A stretch of DNA of 7,761 bases from Thermoleophilia bacterium (GCA_016929985.1 JAFGIH010000747.1:1-7761); one strand, 5' to 3'; shown: positions 1 to 7,037, numbered from the stretch's first letter. Notes: generated from the sequence alone by a model not told the origin. Numbers and translations are program-made.

Positions 1-59
1 GCCATGGCTTTGTCCAGATCGCCGCTGAACACGATGATGGTCTTCTTGGTGGTATCCAC
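1..59 (-). CDS. DsrE/DsrF/DrsH-family protein, N-terminal fragment (runs off the window)
   Basis: Only the first 19 codons are present. The protein begins (M)DTTKKTIIVFSGDLDKAMA, the typical opening of DsrE/DsrF/DrsH-like proteins: a short polar tail, then a hydrophobic first beta strand and the FSGDLDKA loop. Members of this superfamily are small cytoplasmic proteins, and several accept and pass on sulfur as cysteine persulfide, often together with TusA. The start is GTG at 59-57, preceded by a strong Shine-Dalgarno AGGAG seven bases upstream. It lies 25 bp after the hdrB stop and so is probably the next gene of the same operon. The active-site cysteine, if there is one, lies outside the window, so a sulfur-transfer role is inferred from family and context only. 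Confidence 0.72.
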   Translation of the reverse strand, partial: MDTTKKTIIVFSGDLDKAM

Positions 60-84
60 TCTACTTCTCCTCTGAAAACGCGGA

Positions 85-1083
85 TCAGGATACGAACGCG
101 CGGGCCAAGTAGTGGGAGATATCGTGAAAGGCGACGCCCTCAGGAGCGGCGGTGCTCAGGTTGACGAAACACATGGGGCACATGGTGACCACGTCGCTAC
201 ACACGTCTGTGAGCTGCCCCGCCCGTTTCTCGGCGTTTGCTCGAGCCTTCTCGGGGTAGAGTGCTTCGACCGGTCCGCCGCAACACCAGGTCATCTTGCC
301 TGACTTTTCCGGCTCTTTGACCGTCAGCCCGGTAGCAGCGAGAAGCGCCCGTGGTTCGTCCAAGATGCCCTCGTAACGGGCGAAAACGCACGGGTCGTGG
401 ATGACGACCTCACCTGCAAGCTTCTTCGAAGCCTCGACACTCTCCTCCGCGGTGACCCCTTGCCCGGCGGCCCCGAATCCCCTCTCGACGAGGACTTCCA
501 GATAACTCTTGACCTGGATGTCGTACCCGGGGATCAGTATGGGATACACCGAGCGCATCATGTTGGTGGTATGTGGATCGATTGTGATTAGCATCTTGAC
601 ACCGCGTCTCTTGAGCACCTCATGGACTCTGCGCGCATGCTCGGTCACGACCTCATCGGCCCCCAGATCGTAGGCGAGCGCCCCCGAGTACAAATCATCT
701 TTGTAGAGATAGCCGAACTCCACGCCGGCCTGCTGCAGCAGCCGGGCCACGTCCCTGGGGACCTGGTCGTACTCCGCCTTCACCCGCGCCGGCGGCCGGA
801 CCATGAAGGCACTGATGTTCACCAGCCGGTTGATCCTGCGGCCAAGAGGAGTGAACCGGGCCAGGGGCGAATCGCCTAGCCTCGTCACGGCGCTCACGAG
901 GCCTTCGATATAGGGGATGAGCTGGTACATCATGCCTGTGTAGAGCACGGTCTCGCCACCGCTGTGAAGATCGAGCCCGCGGGCCCAGCGCGTGGCATTG
1001 CGGCCCGAGATGGGCAACACGGACCTACGCAGACGGAGATTGTCCGCCAGGATGCCGATGACGTCGCCTGTTGGTAAAGACAT
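85..1083 (-). CDS. hdrB: HdrB-like heterodisulfide reductase subunit with one intact CCG domain
   Basis: This 332-residue protein is the putative catalytic subunit of an Hdr complex. HdrB carries noncubane [4Fe-4S] clusters that reduce or form disulfides. The C-terminal half has a complete CCG motif: C232, C267-C268-G, then C302-P-M-C305, with spacings CX34CCX33CXXC. The N-terminal half keeps the fold-like signature (YTGMMYQLIPY, YSGALAYDLG, DPHTTNM), but every expected cysteine is replaced. Methanogen HdrB has two functional CCG domains, so this form probably holds one cluster, as in HdrD- or DsrK-type relatives. The start is ATG at 1083, 10 bp after the hdrC stop, with AGGA upstream. Reading frame further upstream overlaps hdrC and resembles no family. 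There is no membrane segment, so the protein is likely cytoplasmic and partnered with HdrC. Confidence 0.88.
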   Translation of the reverse strand: MSLPTGDVIGILADNLRLRRSVLPISGRNATRWARGLDLHSGGETVLYTGMMYQLIPYIEGLVSAVTRLGDSPLARFTPLGRRINRLVNISAFMVRPPARVKAEYDQVPRDVARLLQQAGVEFGYLYKDDLYSGALAYDLGADEVVTEHARRVHEVLKRRGVKMLITIDPHTTNMMRSVYPILIPGYDIQVKSYLEVLVERGFGAAGQGVTAEESVEASKKLAGEVVIHDPCVFARYEGILDEPRALLAATGLTVKEPEKSGKMTWCCGGPVEALYPEKARANAEKRAGQLTDVCSDVVTMCPMCFVNLSTAAPEGVAFHDISHYLARAFVS

Positions 1084-1093
1084 GGCCTGTTTC

Positions 1094-1417
1094 CTAGAGC
1101 CCGAAGACCTTGCGATTGATGTGATGGCGCAGCGCCCGCACGTTCTCGGCGATGTGCACGCCCGCGGGGCAGTTGACCTCACACATCTTGCAGAGGAGGC
1201 ACGAGTAGATGCTCTCGGTCTCGTCGAACACCTGCTCCTCCATGCCCAAAAGCACATAGCGGAACAGTCTGCGAGGCAGTATCTCGATACCCATGGGGCA
1301 CACGGCCGTGCAAACCCCACAATTCATGCAGGCAGAGGCATCGAACTCATCGTGCGTCCCCACCTCGGCCGCAAGTCCCGGCCTGACGAGGATGACGCCG
1401 TCTGCTGGAGCGCTCAT
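1094..1417 (-). CDS. hdrC: HdrC-like iron-sulfur subunit of heterodisulfide reductase
   Basis: This 107-residue electron-transfer subunit has two [4Fe-4S] binding motifs in the arrangement typical of HdrC. The first is C30-x2-C33-x2-C36-x3-C40-P and the second is C73-x2-C76-x2-C79-x3-C83-P, separated by a helical stretch (ILPRRLFRYVLLGMEE). The family relays electrons between HdrA and the HdrB active site. The ATG at 1417-1415 overlaps the stop codon of the winged-helix gene (ATGA) and has a purine-rich GGGAGGAGG immediately upstream. A longer in-frame start would overlap that gene further and adds no conserved sequence. hdrB follows 10 bp downstream, and the HdrC-HdrB pair is expected to form the terminal module of the complex. 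The length is normal for a soluble HdrC without a cytochrome fusion. Confidence 0.92.
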   Translation of the reverse strand: MSAPADGVILVRPGLAAEVGTHDEFDASACMNCGVCTAVCPMGIEILPRRLFRYVLLGMEEQVFDETESIYSCLLCKMCEVNCPAGVHIAENVRALRHHINRKVFGL

Positions 1418-1698
1418 GCCTCCTCCCTCTTCACGGCCTGGTACTGGTAGAAGCCCTCGTCGGTGGCTTCTTTGATCTCGGTGATGTGACCGTATTTGCG
1501 CATCCCCATGACCCACAGGAGGACCTCATGCGAAGGCTTCCCCAGGGCTTCGGCGATCTCGGGGATGGTCAGGGGCCCCTCTTCAAGCACTTCCAGGATG
1601 CGGCGGCGCATGAGATGTTCATCGCGGATGACTTCCCGTAGGTCCCGGCCGGCGGGACGCTCCGCGGTCCGGCCGGCGGCCTGGATCACGTCTGGCAT
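1414..1698 (-). CDS. Small winged-helix protein inside the hdr operon
   Basis: This is a 94-residue protein of unassigned specific function. Residues about 28-90 look like a winged helix-turn-helix: a first helix (DEHLMRRRILEVLEE), the turn GPLTIPEIAEALGKP, a likely recognition helix SHEVLLWVMGMRKYG, and a two-stranded wing (HITEIKEATDEGFYQYQAV). There are no cysteines, so it binds no Fe-S cluster of its own. The first 20 residues are low-complexity and probably disordered. ATG 1698 lies within the hdrA 3' end (13-base overlap) with AGGAG eight bases upstream. The stop overlaps the hdrC start by four bases. Such tight coupling suggests stoichiometric synthesis with the Hdr subunits. It could be a local DNA-binding regulator, or a winged-helix fold used as a structural or docking subunit. 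The sequence does not decide between these. Confidence 0.8.
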   Translation of the reverse strand: MPDVIQAAGRTAERPAGRDLREVIRDEHLMRRRILEVLEEGPLTIPEIAEALGKPSHEVLLWVMGMRKYGHITEIKEATDEGFYQYQAVKREEA

Positions 1699-3500
1699 GG
1701 TGTCAGCTCCTGGAGTAGGCCGTCGATCATGGCCCGCATCTGCGCGTCGGTATAGCCAAGCAGGTCTATGGCGTTCTTCGGGCAGACCGGGACGCAGCCA
1801 CCGCAGCCTTTGCAGGCCGCCCGGTCTATGACGGCCACCGTCTTCCCGTCCCCCTCGGTCTCCCGGGGAGCGCCGTATGGACAGGCGCCAAGACACAGCC
1901 CACACCACTCACAGGAGTCAGGGTCCACCACAGCGACAAGCGGGTCGAGCTCGGCGTAGCCACGCTTGAGGATGGCAGCGCTCTGCGTGACGGCCGCCAG
2001 TCCGGACGCGACCGCCTCCGCTGAATTCTTGGGGCTCTGGCAGGCTCCGCAAATGAACACACCGTCCACCACGGTCTCGACGGGCCGCAACTTGGGATGT
2101 ATCTCGTTGAAGAAACCATCGTTACCCACAGGCAGTTTGAGAGTCCCGATCAGATCGCCGTTCTCGCGCGGCACCATACCGGTGACCAGCACAACCAGGT
2201 CGGCGGGGATGGCCAGTTCGGCTCCTCCGGTGAGCAGATCCTTCGATGTGACCGTCAGACGGTATCCGGTCTCGTGCTCCGCGACAGCTGCCATGCCATC
2301 CGCCGGGGTGACCACCGGAGGCTCGTCGTCGGGGAAGCGCAGATACAAGGCGCCCTTTTGCCGCGACTCGTTGTAGAGGAGCTCGTATTTGCCATAGGAG
2401 CGCATGTCGCGGTAGAGGTGGTACTGGCGTATGGGAGCAGCGCCGTGTTCGGCGGCGCCACGTGAACCGGCGCCCGGTGCACCGGCCGACTGCACGCCGG
2501 TCGCCTGCAGTGACGCGTGGACCGCCGCGGTGCAGCAGTACCGCGAGCAATACTTGTTGCCCTCGGACTGCCGGCTCCCCACGCAGTATATGTACACAAC
2601 GCTCCTGACCGGCCTGCCGGCGTATTCCAGAGGTCCTTCGGATGCGTCCAGCAGACGTTTGAACTCAGGCAGCGTCACCACACCCTCGAGGCCGTAGCCG
2701 AACTCGCCGGGCTCGGGCGCATAGGAGTCGAATCCCGTCGCAACGACGATGGAGCCGGCCTGCACGGTGAGGGTCTCGGCAGAAGCACCGTTCACCCTGA
2801 TGGCGACCTCGTAGTTGCCGAAGCTCCCCGACTTGCCGACCACCTCTGCATCCGTGAAGATGGTGATGTCAGAGCGCCCCCGGACCTGGTCCACAAGCCC
2901 TGCCACCAACTCGCGGCCGTTCCTGCTATGCGGATACATCTCGCCGAATCCACCCACCCAGCCGCCCAGTTCGGGCTCTCTCTCCACCACGAACACCGCG
3001 ATACCTATCTCAGCCAACCCCAGCGCGGCCCGCAGGCCGGCGATGCCGCCCCCGATGACCACGGCTTTGGGCACCGTCTCCACGACGATGGGCTCCAAGG
3101 GCTCTGTGAGCCGAGTGCGCGCTATGCCCGCCCGGACCAGACGGGCAGCCTTCTCGGTGGCGCCCGCCGTGTCGTCGTTATGGGTCCACGAGCACTGCTC
3201 GCGGATGTTCACCTGGGTGTACTCGTAAGGATTCAATCCGGCGCGTTTTGACATCTCGCGGAACGTGAAGATATGCAGCTTCGGCGAGCACGAAGCGACC
3301 ACTATGCCGTCAAGCTGTTGCTCTTCGATGTCCTGGATGATCTCCTGTTGAGTCGCGTCGGAGCAGGTGAACATGGCGGTGCGGGCCACGACCACGTCGG
3401 GCTCGTCTTTGACCGCCGTAACCACGTCGTCGATGGAGACGTAGTCGGAGATGTTGCCGCCGCACCCGCACACATAGACGCCGATCCTTCGCCCGCTCAC
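1686..3500 (-). CDS. hdrA: HdrA, full-length FAD and iron-sulfur subunit
   Basis: This 604-residue HdrA is the flavin-bearing core of Hdr complexes, where FAD can bifurcate or confurcate electrons. The order is canonical. The N-terminal domain has VCGCGGNISD at 10-19 and cysteines C46, C71 and C103 in TCSDATQQE, SCSPKLH and REQCSW. A Rossmann FAD fold starts at VVIGGGIAGLRAA (147-159). The HdrA signature is YCVGSR...YCSRYCC (C306, C318, C322, C323), followed by YHLYRDMRSYGKYELLY. A second FAD segment, GVFICGACQSPKNSAEAV, spans 480-497. Two C-terminal [4Fe-4S] motifs are C530/C533/C536/C540 and C563/C566/C569/C573. An Ala/Gly-rich stretch at about 332-357 looks like an extra loop. The start is GTG at 3500-3498, overlapping the previous stop as GTGA, with AAGGTGA as ribosome binding site. 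The next gene starts within its 3' end, and HdrC/HdrB follow. Confidence 0.93.
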   Translation of the reverse strand: MSGRRIGVYVCGCGGNISDYVSIDDVVTAVKDEPDVVVARTAMFTCSDATQQEIIQDIEEQQLDGIVVASCSPKLHIFTFREMSKRAGLNPYEYTQVNIREQCSWTHNDDTAGATEKAARLVRAGIARTRLTEPLEPIVVETVPKAVVIGGGIAGLRAALGLAEIGIAVFVVEREPELGGWVGGFGEMYPHSRNGRELVAGLVDQVRGRSDITIFTDAEVVGKSGSFGNYEVAIRVNGASAETLTVQAGSIVVATGFDSYAPEPGEFGYGLEGVVTLPEFKRLLDASEGPLEYAGRPVRSVVYIYCVGSRQSEGNKYCSRYCCTAAVHASLQATGVQSAGAPGAGSRGAAEHGAAPIRQYHLYRDMRSYGKYELLYNESRQKGALYLRFPDDEPPVVTPADGMAAVAEHETGYRLTVTSKDLLTGGAELAIPADLVVLVTGMVPRENGDLIGTLKLPVGNDGFFNEIHPKLRPVETVVDGVFICGACQSPKNSAEAVASGLAAVTQSAAILKRGYAELDPLVAVVDPDSCEWCGLCLGACPYGAPRETEGDGKTVAVIDRAACKGCGGCVPVCPKNAIDLLGYTDAQMRAMIDGLLQELTPCQT

Positions 3501-6259
3501 GCCGTCACCTTGATTTTCTCGAGATAGGCGGCCGCCTGAGCAACGGCGGCGCCGGCATGGAGAATCGAGTCGGGGATGTCCTTGGCTCCCGCGGCGGCGC
3601 CCGCCACGAAGACACCGGGCATGTCGGTGCGACCCGGATCGAGATCTTCGTTGATCTCGCCCACATAGAAGTGCTCGTCGAGCGAGGGTCCGCCGTCGGG
3701 GAACATGCGCTGCAGATCGGCACTCGGTTGTACGCCCACGGCCAGCACCACCAAGTCGTGCTCGGCCTGCACCGTCCCTCCGCCATTCTCGATATCCTCG
3801 TAGGTGAGCACCAGGTTCCCTTCTGGAGTTTCAGCGATCTCGGAGATCCTTCCCCGCACGAAGTTGGCGCCCATGTCTTTGGCCTGCTCGTAAAACTCGT
3901 CGTAACCCTTGCCGACCGACCGGACATCCATGTAGTACACGGTGACGTCGGCCAGCGGCAGAGTCCCCATGATCAACTGATTCTGCTTGATGGAATACAT
4001 GCAGCAGATCTTGGAGCACAGGGGATTGCCCACGGTATCGTCGCGCGACCCCGTGCAGAGGATGTAGGCTATGTTGTCGGGGATCCTGCCGTCGCCGGGG
4101 CGCACCACGGCGTTGTAGGGCCGGGTGGGAGCGAGCAAACGGTCCATCTGCATGCCGCCGATGACGTTCTTGTAGCGCCCATACCCGTACTGAGGCTTGG
4201 CGTCGGCGGCAAAGAGCTGGAAGCCCGTGGCAAGGATGACCGTCCCGACCTCGGCCTCCATCTCATAGCCTGCCATGTCGAGATGGATGCAATCAGCCGG
4301 ACATACGGCCACACATGCTCCGCACTCGGAACAGACCCCGCAATCCAGGCAGCGGCTCACACCCTGCAGCGCCTCTTCCTCGGTCATGGGCGGTTCGACT
4401 TCGCTGAAGTCCAGCGGACCTTCGGACGAGACCACACCGTTAGACCAAGGCTCGATGACGGTGTAGGAGGCCTGCCTGGCCAACACCGCGTCCTTGTCCA
4501 CCGCCGGCAGCAGATCATCGAGTCCGACGGCGTCCAGAGGCTCACCCCGGAGCCACTTGTCGATCATGAAGGCCGCCCGCCGGCCCTTGCCGGCCGCCTC
4601 GGTGATGGACGACGGACCATCCACCACGTCGCCCGCTGCGAAAACGTGCGGGATGCTCGTCTGCAGGGTGATGGGGTCTACCTGGATCGTGCCATCGCCG
4701 TTCAGCGGCAGCCCGAAGGCGTCTGCATCCGGGCGAAGACCCGCGGCCACTATGACCACGAGCCCCGTTGGCCTCTCACCAAGGGCTTCTTGCAGATCAG
4801 CGGCCACTCCTGCGGAAGCAGCATTGTTCTCGGCCCTGACCTCAAGAGGAGCCGAGTCGGTGGGGATGGGCTTGCGACGGCCGCTTTCGTCAGGCTCGCC
4901 GAGCTCCATCGGCTGACAGACCAACGACTCCACGCCGCTTTCGCCCGTGCAGGCCACCGGCGCCGCCAAGTAGAGAAACTCCACTCCCTCTTGCTCGGCC
5001 TCCTCTATCTCCCAGGCGTTGGCAGGCATCTCGTCACGCGTGCGACGGTAGACCACCTGCACGCCGGCGGCGCCCAAGCGCAACGCGACACGGGCTGCAT
5101 CGATAGCCACATTGCCGCCACCCACGACGGCCACCGTCTTGCCACGCAGGTCCGTCTCTTGCCCCGACCTAGCCGCCCGCAAGAACTCCAGGGCTTTCAG
5201 CACTCCGGGCAGTTCCTCGCCCGGCATGTGGAGTTCTGTGCTGCGGTGCGTGCCCGTGGCCACCAGCACCGCGTCGTAACCCGCCTGCGCGAGCGCTTCC
5301 AGATCGCTCACTCGCGAACCGGTCTCGATCTCCACTCCCAGAGCCGTCACGTTGGAGACATCCTGGTCCACAGCCTCGTCCGGCAACCGGAAGGCCGGCA
5401 GAGCCAGGCTCAGCATCCCACCAGGACGAGCCGCCTCCTCGAAGACCTTCACCTCATATCCGCGGCGCGCGAGCTGCCAGGCAGCCGTCAGACCCGCAGG
5501 GCCCGCACCGACTATGGCGACCTTCTTGCCGTTGGGTGCAGGCGCTTCTACCGCTTCACTTTCCGTGGCGTGGTGCACGTCGGCGATGAAACGTTTGAGT
5601 CTCCGGATGGGCACGGGACCTTCGAGGCAGCCCCGAGTGCATTCTGATTCGCACGGCGCATAGCAGGCCCGCCCCAGACTGGCCACCATGGGAGTCGCCT
5701 CGCATACCAGCCGGAACGCCTTCTCGTACTCGCCACTGCGGATGAGAGCGATGTAGCCATGCGGCTTGATCCCGGCGGGACACGCCGAGGTGCACGGGGA
5801 CGTCCCATCCCGCTCGATGACGGCCTTCTTGGGCACCGCCTGTGGGAAAGGGATGTAGGCAGCCCGCCGGGCGATCAGCCCGCCGTCGAAGTCATCGGGC
5901 ACCGCGACGTTACAGACCACCTCGCATAGACGACACCCCGTGCAGGCCGCTTCATCCACGAACCGAGACCTCTGCCTCACCCGGACGTTGAAACCCCCAC
6001 TCTCGCCGCGCCGGACGCTCTCCACTTCGGCATACGTGAGCACAGTGATGTTGGGATGATGGATGGTGGCCCCCATCTTGGGCGTAGAGATGCAGCTTGC
6101 GCAATCGAGGGTGGGAAACACCTTGCTGAGCAGCACCATCTTGCCGCCGACACTGGCCTCTTTCTCGATCAAGAGGACCCTGTAACCCATGTCGCCAAGC
6201 TTGAGAGCCGACTCCATGCCCCCGATGCCGCCACCCACGACGAGCGCGTCGTACTTCAT
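3497..6259 (-). CDS. HdrA-like flavoprotein with an internal GltD/NfnB-like NAD(P)H oxidoreductase module
   Basis: This 920-residue protein has nested domains. Residues 1-149 are the first half of an HdrA, without the usual N-terminal Fe-S domain: FAD motif VVGGGIGGMES, FPTLDCASC (C53, C56), ferredoxin-like C106/C109/C112/C116, and YIPFPQAVPK. Residues about 150-632 form a GltD/NfnB module. Its Fe-S region has C156, C160, C199, C203, C207 and C211. It also has an FAD site (VAIVGAGPAGLTAA, 247-260), an NAD(P)H site (VVGGGNVAIDAAR, 378-390), VVYRRTRDEMPA, and VFAAGDVVDGPSSITEA. HdrA then resumes with a cysteine-rich cluster (C637 to C657), GTVILATGF, CTGSR...CSKICC (C735, C748, C752, C753) and a final GVFVAGAAAGAKDI. 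ATG 6259 overlaps the upstream stop (ATGA) and has GGGAG upstream. I infer NAD(P)H-linked electron entry or exit for the Hdr complex. The architecture is clear but the reaction is not proven. Confidence 0.9.
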   Translation of the reverse strand: MKYDALVVGGGIGGMESALKLGDMGYRVLLIEKEASVGGKMVLLSKVFPTLDCASCISTPKMGATIHHPNITVLTYAEVESVRRGESGGFNVRVRQRSRFVDEAACTGCRLCEVVCNVAVPDDFDGGLIARRAAYIPFPQAVPKKAVIERDGTSPCTSACPAGIKPHGYIALIRSGEYEKAFRLVCEATPMVASLGRACYAPCESECTRGCLEGPVPIRRLKRFIADVHHATESEAVEAPAPNGKKVAIVGAGPAGLTAAWQLARRGYEVKVFEEAARPGGMLSLALPAFRLPDEAVDQDVSNVTALGVEIETGSRVSDLEALAQAGYDAVLVATGTHRSTELHMPGEELPGVLKALEFLRAARSGQETDLRGKTVAVVGGGNVAIDAARVALRLGAAGVQVVYRRTRDEMPANAWEIEEAEQEGVEFLYLAAPVACTGESGVESLVCQPMELGEPDESGRRKPIPTDSAPLEVRAENNAASAGVAADLQEALGERPTGLVVIVAAGLRPDADAFGLPLNGDGTIQVDPITLQTSIPHVFAAGDVVDGPSSITEAAGKGRRAAFMIDKWLRGEPLDAVGLDDLLPAVDKDAVLARQASYTVIEPWSNGVVSSEGPLDFSEVEPPMTEEEALQGVSRCLDCGVCSECGACVAVCPADCIHLDMAGYEMEAEVGTVILATGFQLFAADAKPQYGYGRYKNVIGGMQMDRLLAPTRPYNAVVRPGDGRIPDNIAYILCTGSRDDTVGNPLCSKICCMYSIKQNQLIMGTLPLADVTVYYMDVRSVGKGYDEFYEQAKDMGANFVRGRISEIAETPEGNLVLTYEDIENGGGTVQAEHDLVVLAVGVQPSADLQRMFPDGGPSLDEHFYVGEINEDLDPGRTDMPGVFVAGAAAGAKDIPDSILHAGAAVAQAAAYLEKIKVTA

Positions 6260-6714
6260 GCCGCGCTCCCGGGGTCTGGACCCGCAGCGCCAGAAGTGGC
6301 GGTTGTCGGGGGTCCCGAAGGCCCCATGTCGGTGAGCGCCCTCGAGAACTCGTTCATGTAGTTGACGAAAGGCTCGGCGCACACCGAGCAGACAGCCGCC
6401 ATCTTCACCCGCCGGGGCTCGAGGCCTCGCTCCCGAAGCAGCGTCTGCGCGTCTGACATGATCTTCGCCGTACGCTCGCTACAGTCGGGCAGATAGGCGC
6501 ACTCCTCACCGTCGGCGGCGATGAACACCCCATCAAAACCTTGCTGCACGGCATACAAGACCCACTCGGGCTTGATGCCGCTGGTGCACGGGATGCTGAT
6601 CACCACCACACCCGGCGAGTAGTGCATATGCGAACTACCGGCCAGATCTATGCCCGGGTCAGAGATGTTATTGGTCGAGAAGACCAGTATCTTCGGGGCG
6701 AAGCCCTCGCTCAA
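6256..6714 (-). CDS. mvhD: MvhD/FlpD-like iron-sulfur subunit with altered cysteine set
   Basis: This 152-residue protein belongs to the MvhD/FlpD family, which carries a [2Fe-2S] cluster and links HdrA to an electron donor such as a hydrogenase, Flx or formate dehydrogenase. Family landmarks are ILVFSTNN, DLAGSSHMHY, PCTSGIKPEWVLYAVQQGFDGVFIA, ECAY, and FVNYMNEF near the C-terminus. The usual early CxxC (FxCNWC) is here T14 and I17, and a further family cysteine before ECAY is also absent. The five cysteines present are C43, C72, C78 and a new CxxC at C109/C112. The last 20 residues are Pro/Gly/Ala-rich and probably disordered. The start is TTG at 6714-6712, with GGAG eight bases upstream and 17 bp after the tusA stop. 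The gene overlaps the HdrA-GltD gene by four bases, so the two products likely interact directly. Confidence 0.82.
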   Translation of the reverse strand: MSEGFAPKILVFSTNNISDPGIDLAGSSHMHYSPGVVVISIPCTSGIKPEWVLYAVQQGFDGVFIAADGEECAYLPDCSERTAKIMSDAQTLLRERGLEPRRVKMAAVCSVCAEPFVNYMNEFSRALTDMGPSGPPTTATSGAAGPDPGSAA

Positions 6715-6722
6715 CTGGAGTA

Positions 6723-6726
6723 CTCC
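6723..6726 (-). promoter_or_regulatory. Ribosome binding site that fixes the TTG start of the MvhD-like gene
   Basis: GGAG lies eight bases before TTG 6714-6712. It is the only well-spaced Shine-Dalgarno near the beginning of the conserved protein sequence, and no ATG or GTG in this frame fits better. The GGAG is part of a perfect 10-base palindrome (GGAGTACTCC, 6717-6726), which could pair weakly and lower initiation. Confidence 0.5.
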
Positions 6727-6731
6727 GCCGC

Positions 6732-7007
6732 CTATTTCAGCCTTCTGACGAACAGCCTCGCGTAACCGGCATCGTCCACGAAGCCGAGGTACTCATGGCC
6801 CATCTTCTTGGCCCAGGCCGGGAGGTCTTTCTGCGTCCCCAAGTCGGTAGACAGCACCTCCATGATCTCGCCCACTTTCACCTCGGGCATGCCCTTCTTG
6901 GCCGCCAGGATAGGCCCGGGGCACGAGGTACCTCTGGCATCCACCACCTTGTCTCCGTGGAGCGTACTGAGATCCACCGGTCCACCGCCGCCGTCTGCTG
7001 CATGCAT
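6732..7007 (-). CDS. tusA: TusA/SirA/YedF-family sulfur carrier protein
   Basis: This small 91-residue protein matches the TusA fold over residues 20-90: VVDARGTSCPGPILAAKKGM, then VKVGEIMEVLSTDLGTQKDLPAWAKKMGHE and a final strand (ARLFVRR). C29, in the CPGP signature, is the conserved cysteine that TusA proteins use to carry sulfur as a persulfide. The first 19 residues are an unconserved Gly-rich leader, so a slightly later start is possible. However, ATG 7007 is the only good start and has AGAGGAA about nine bases upstream. It lies 30 bp after arsR and 17 bp before the MvhD-like gene. By analogy with sulfur-oxidation loci, it may deliver bound sulfur to or take it from the Hdr complex. YedF-type redox roles are an alternative, since TusA paralogues are hard to separate by sequence. 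Confidence 0.88.
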   Translation of the reverse strand: MHAADGGGGPVDLSTLHGDKVVDARGTSCPGPILAAKKGMPEVKVGEIMEVLSTDLGTQKDLPAWAKKMGHEYLGFVDDAGYARLFVRRLK

Positions 7008-7037
7008 CGTTTCTTATTCCTCTCGATATACGGTTCT

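Noticed and set aside
1084..1320. 79-codon N-terminal extension of the hdrB reading frame
   Set aside because: It overlaps hdrC out of frame, its translation is Arg/Ser/Cys-rich noise, and ATG 1083 has a ribosome binding site and begins the conserved sequence.
2430..2507. A pair of compensating frameshifts as the source of the HdrA extra loop
   Set aside because: The stretch is in frame with clean conserved sequence on both sides and reads as ordinary low-complexity Ala/Gly. An insertion or natural loop explains it more simply.
2517..3251. Open frame of 244 codons on the plus strand
   Set aside because: It is antisense to the conserved HdrA core, has an unlikely composition and no family resemblance.
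3557..5647. Open frame of 696 codons on the plus strand
   Set aside because: It lies wholly antisense to the HdrA-GltD gene, whose minus-strand product carries all expected motifs. The plus-strand translation is rich in His, Arg and Gly with no recognisable family, as expected of a GC-rich antisense shadow.
6260..6382. 41-codon upstream extension of the HdrA-GltD frame
   Set aside because: It overlaps the end of the MvhD-like gene. The conserved FAD strand begins at ATG 6259, which has its own ribosome binding site.
7008..7037. Possible second operator or promoter in the arsR-tusA gap (CGTATATCG)
   Set aside because: The dyad is off-centre and very short, and no -35-like element sits at the right distance.
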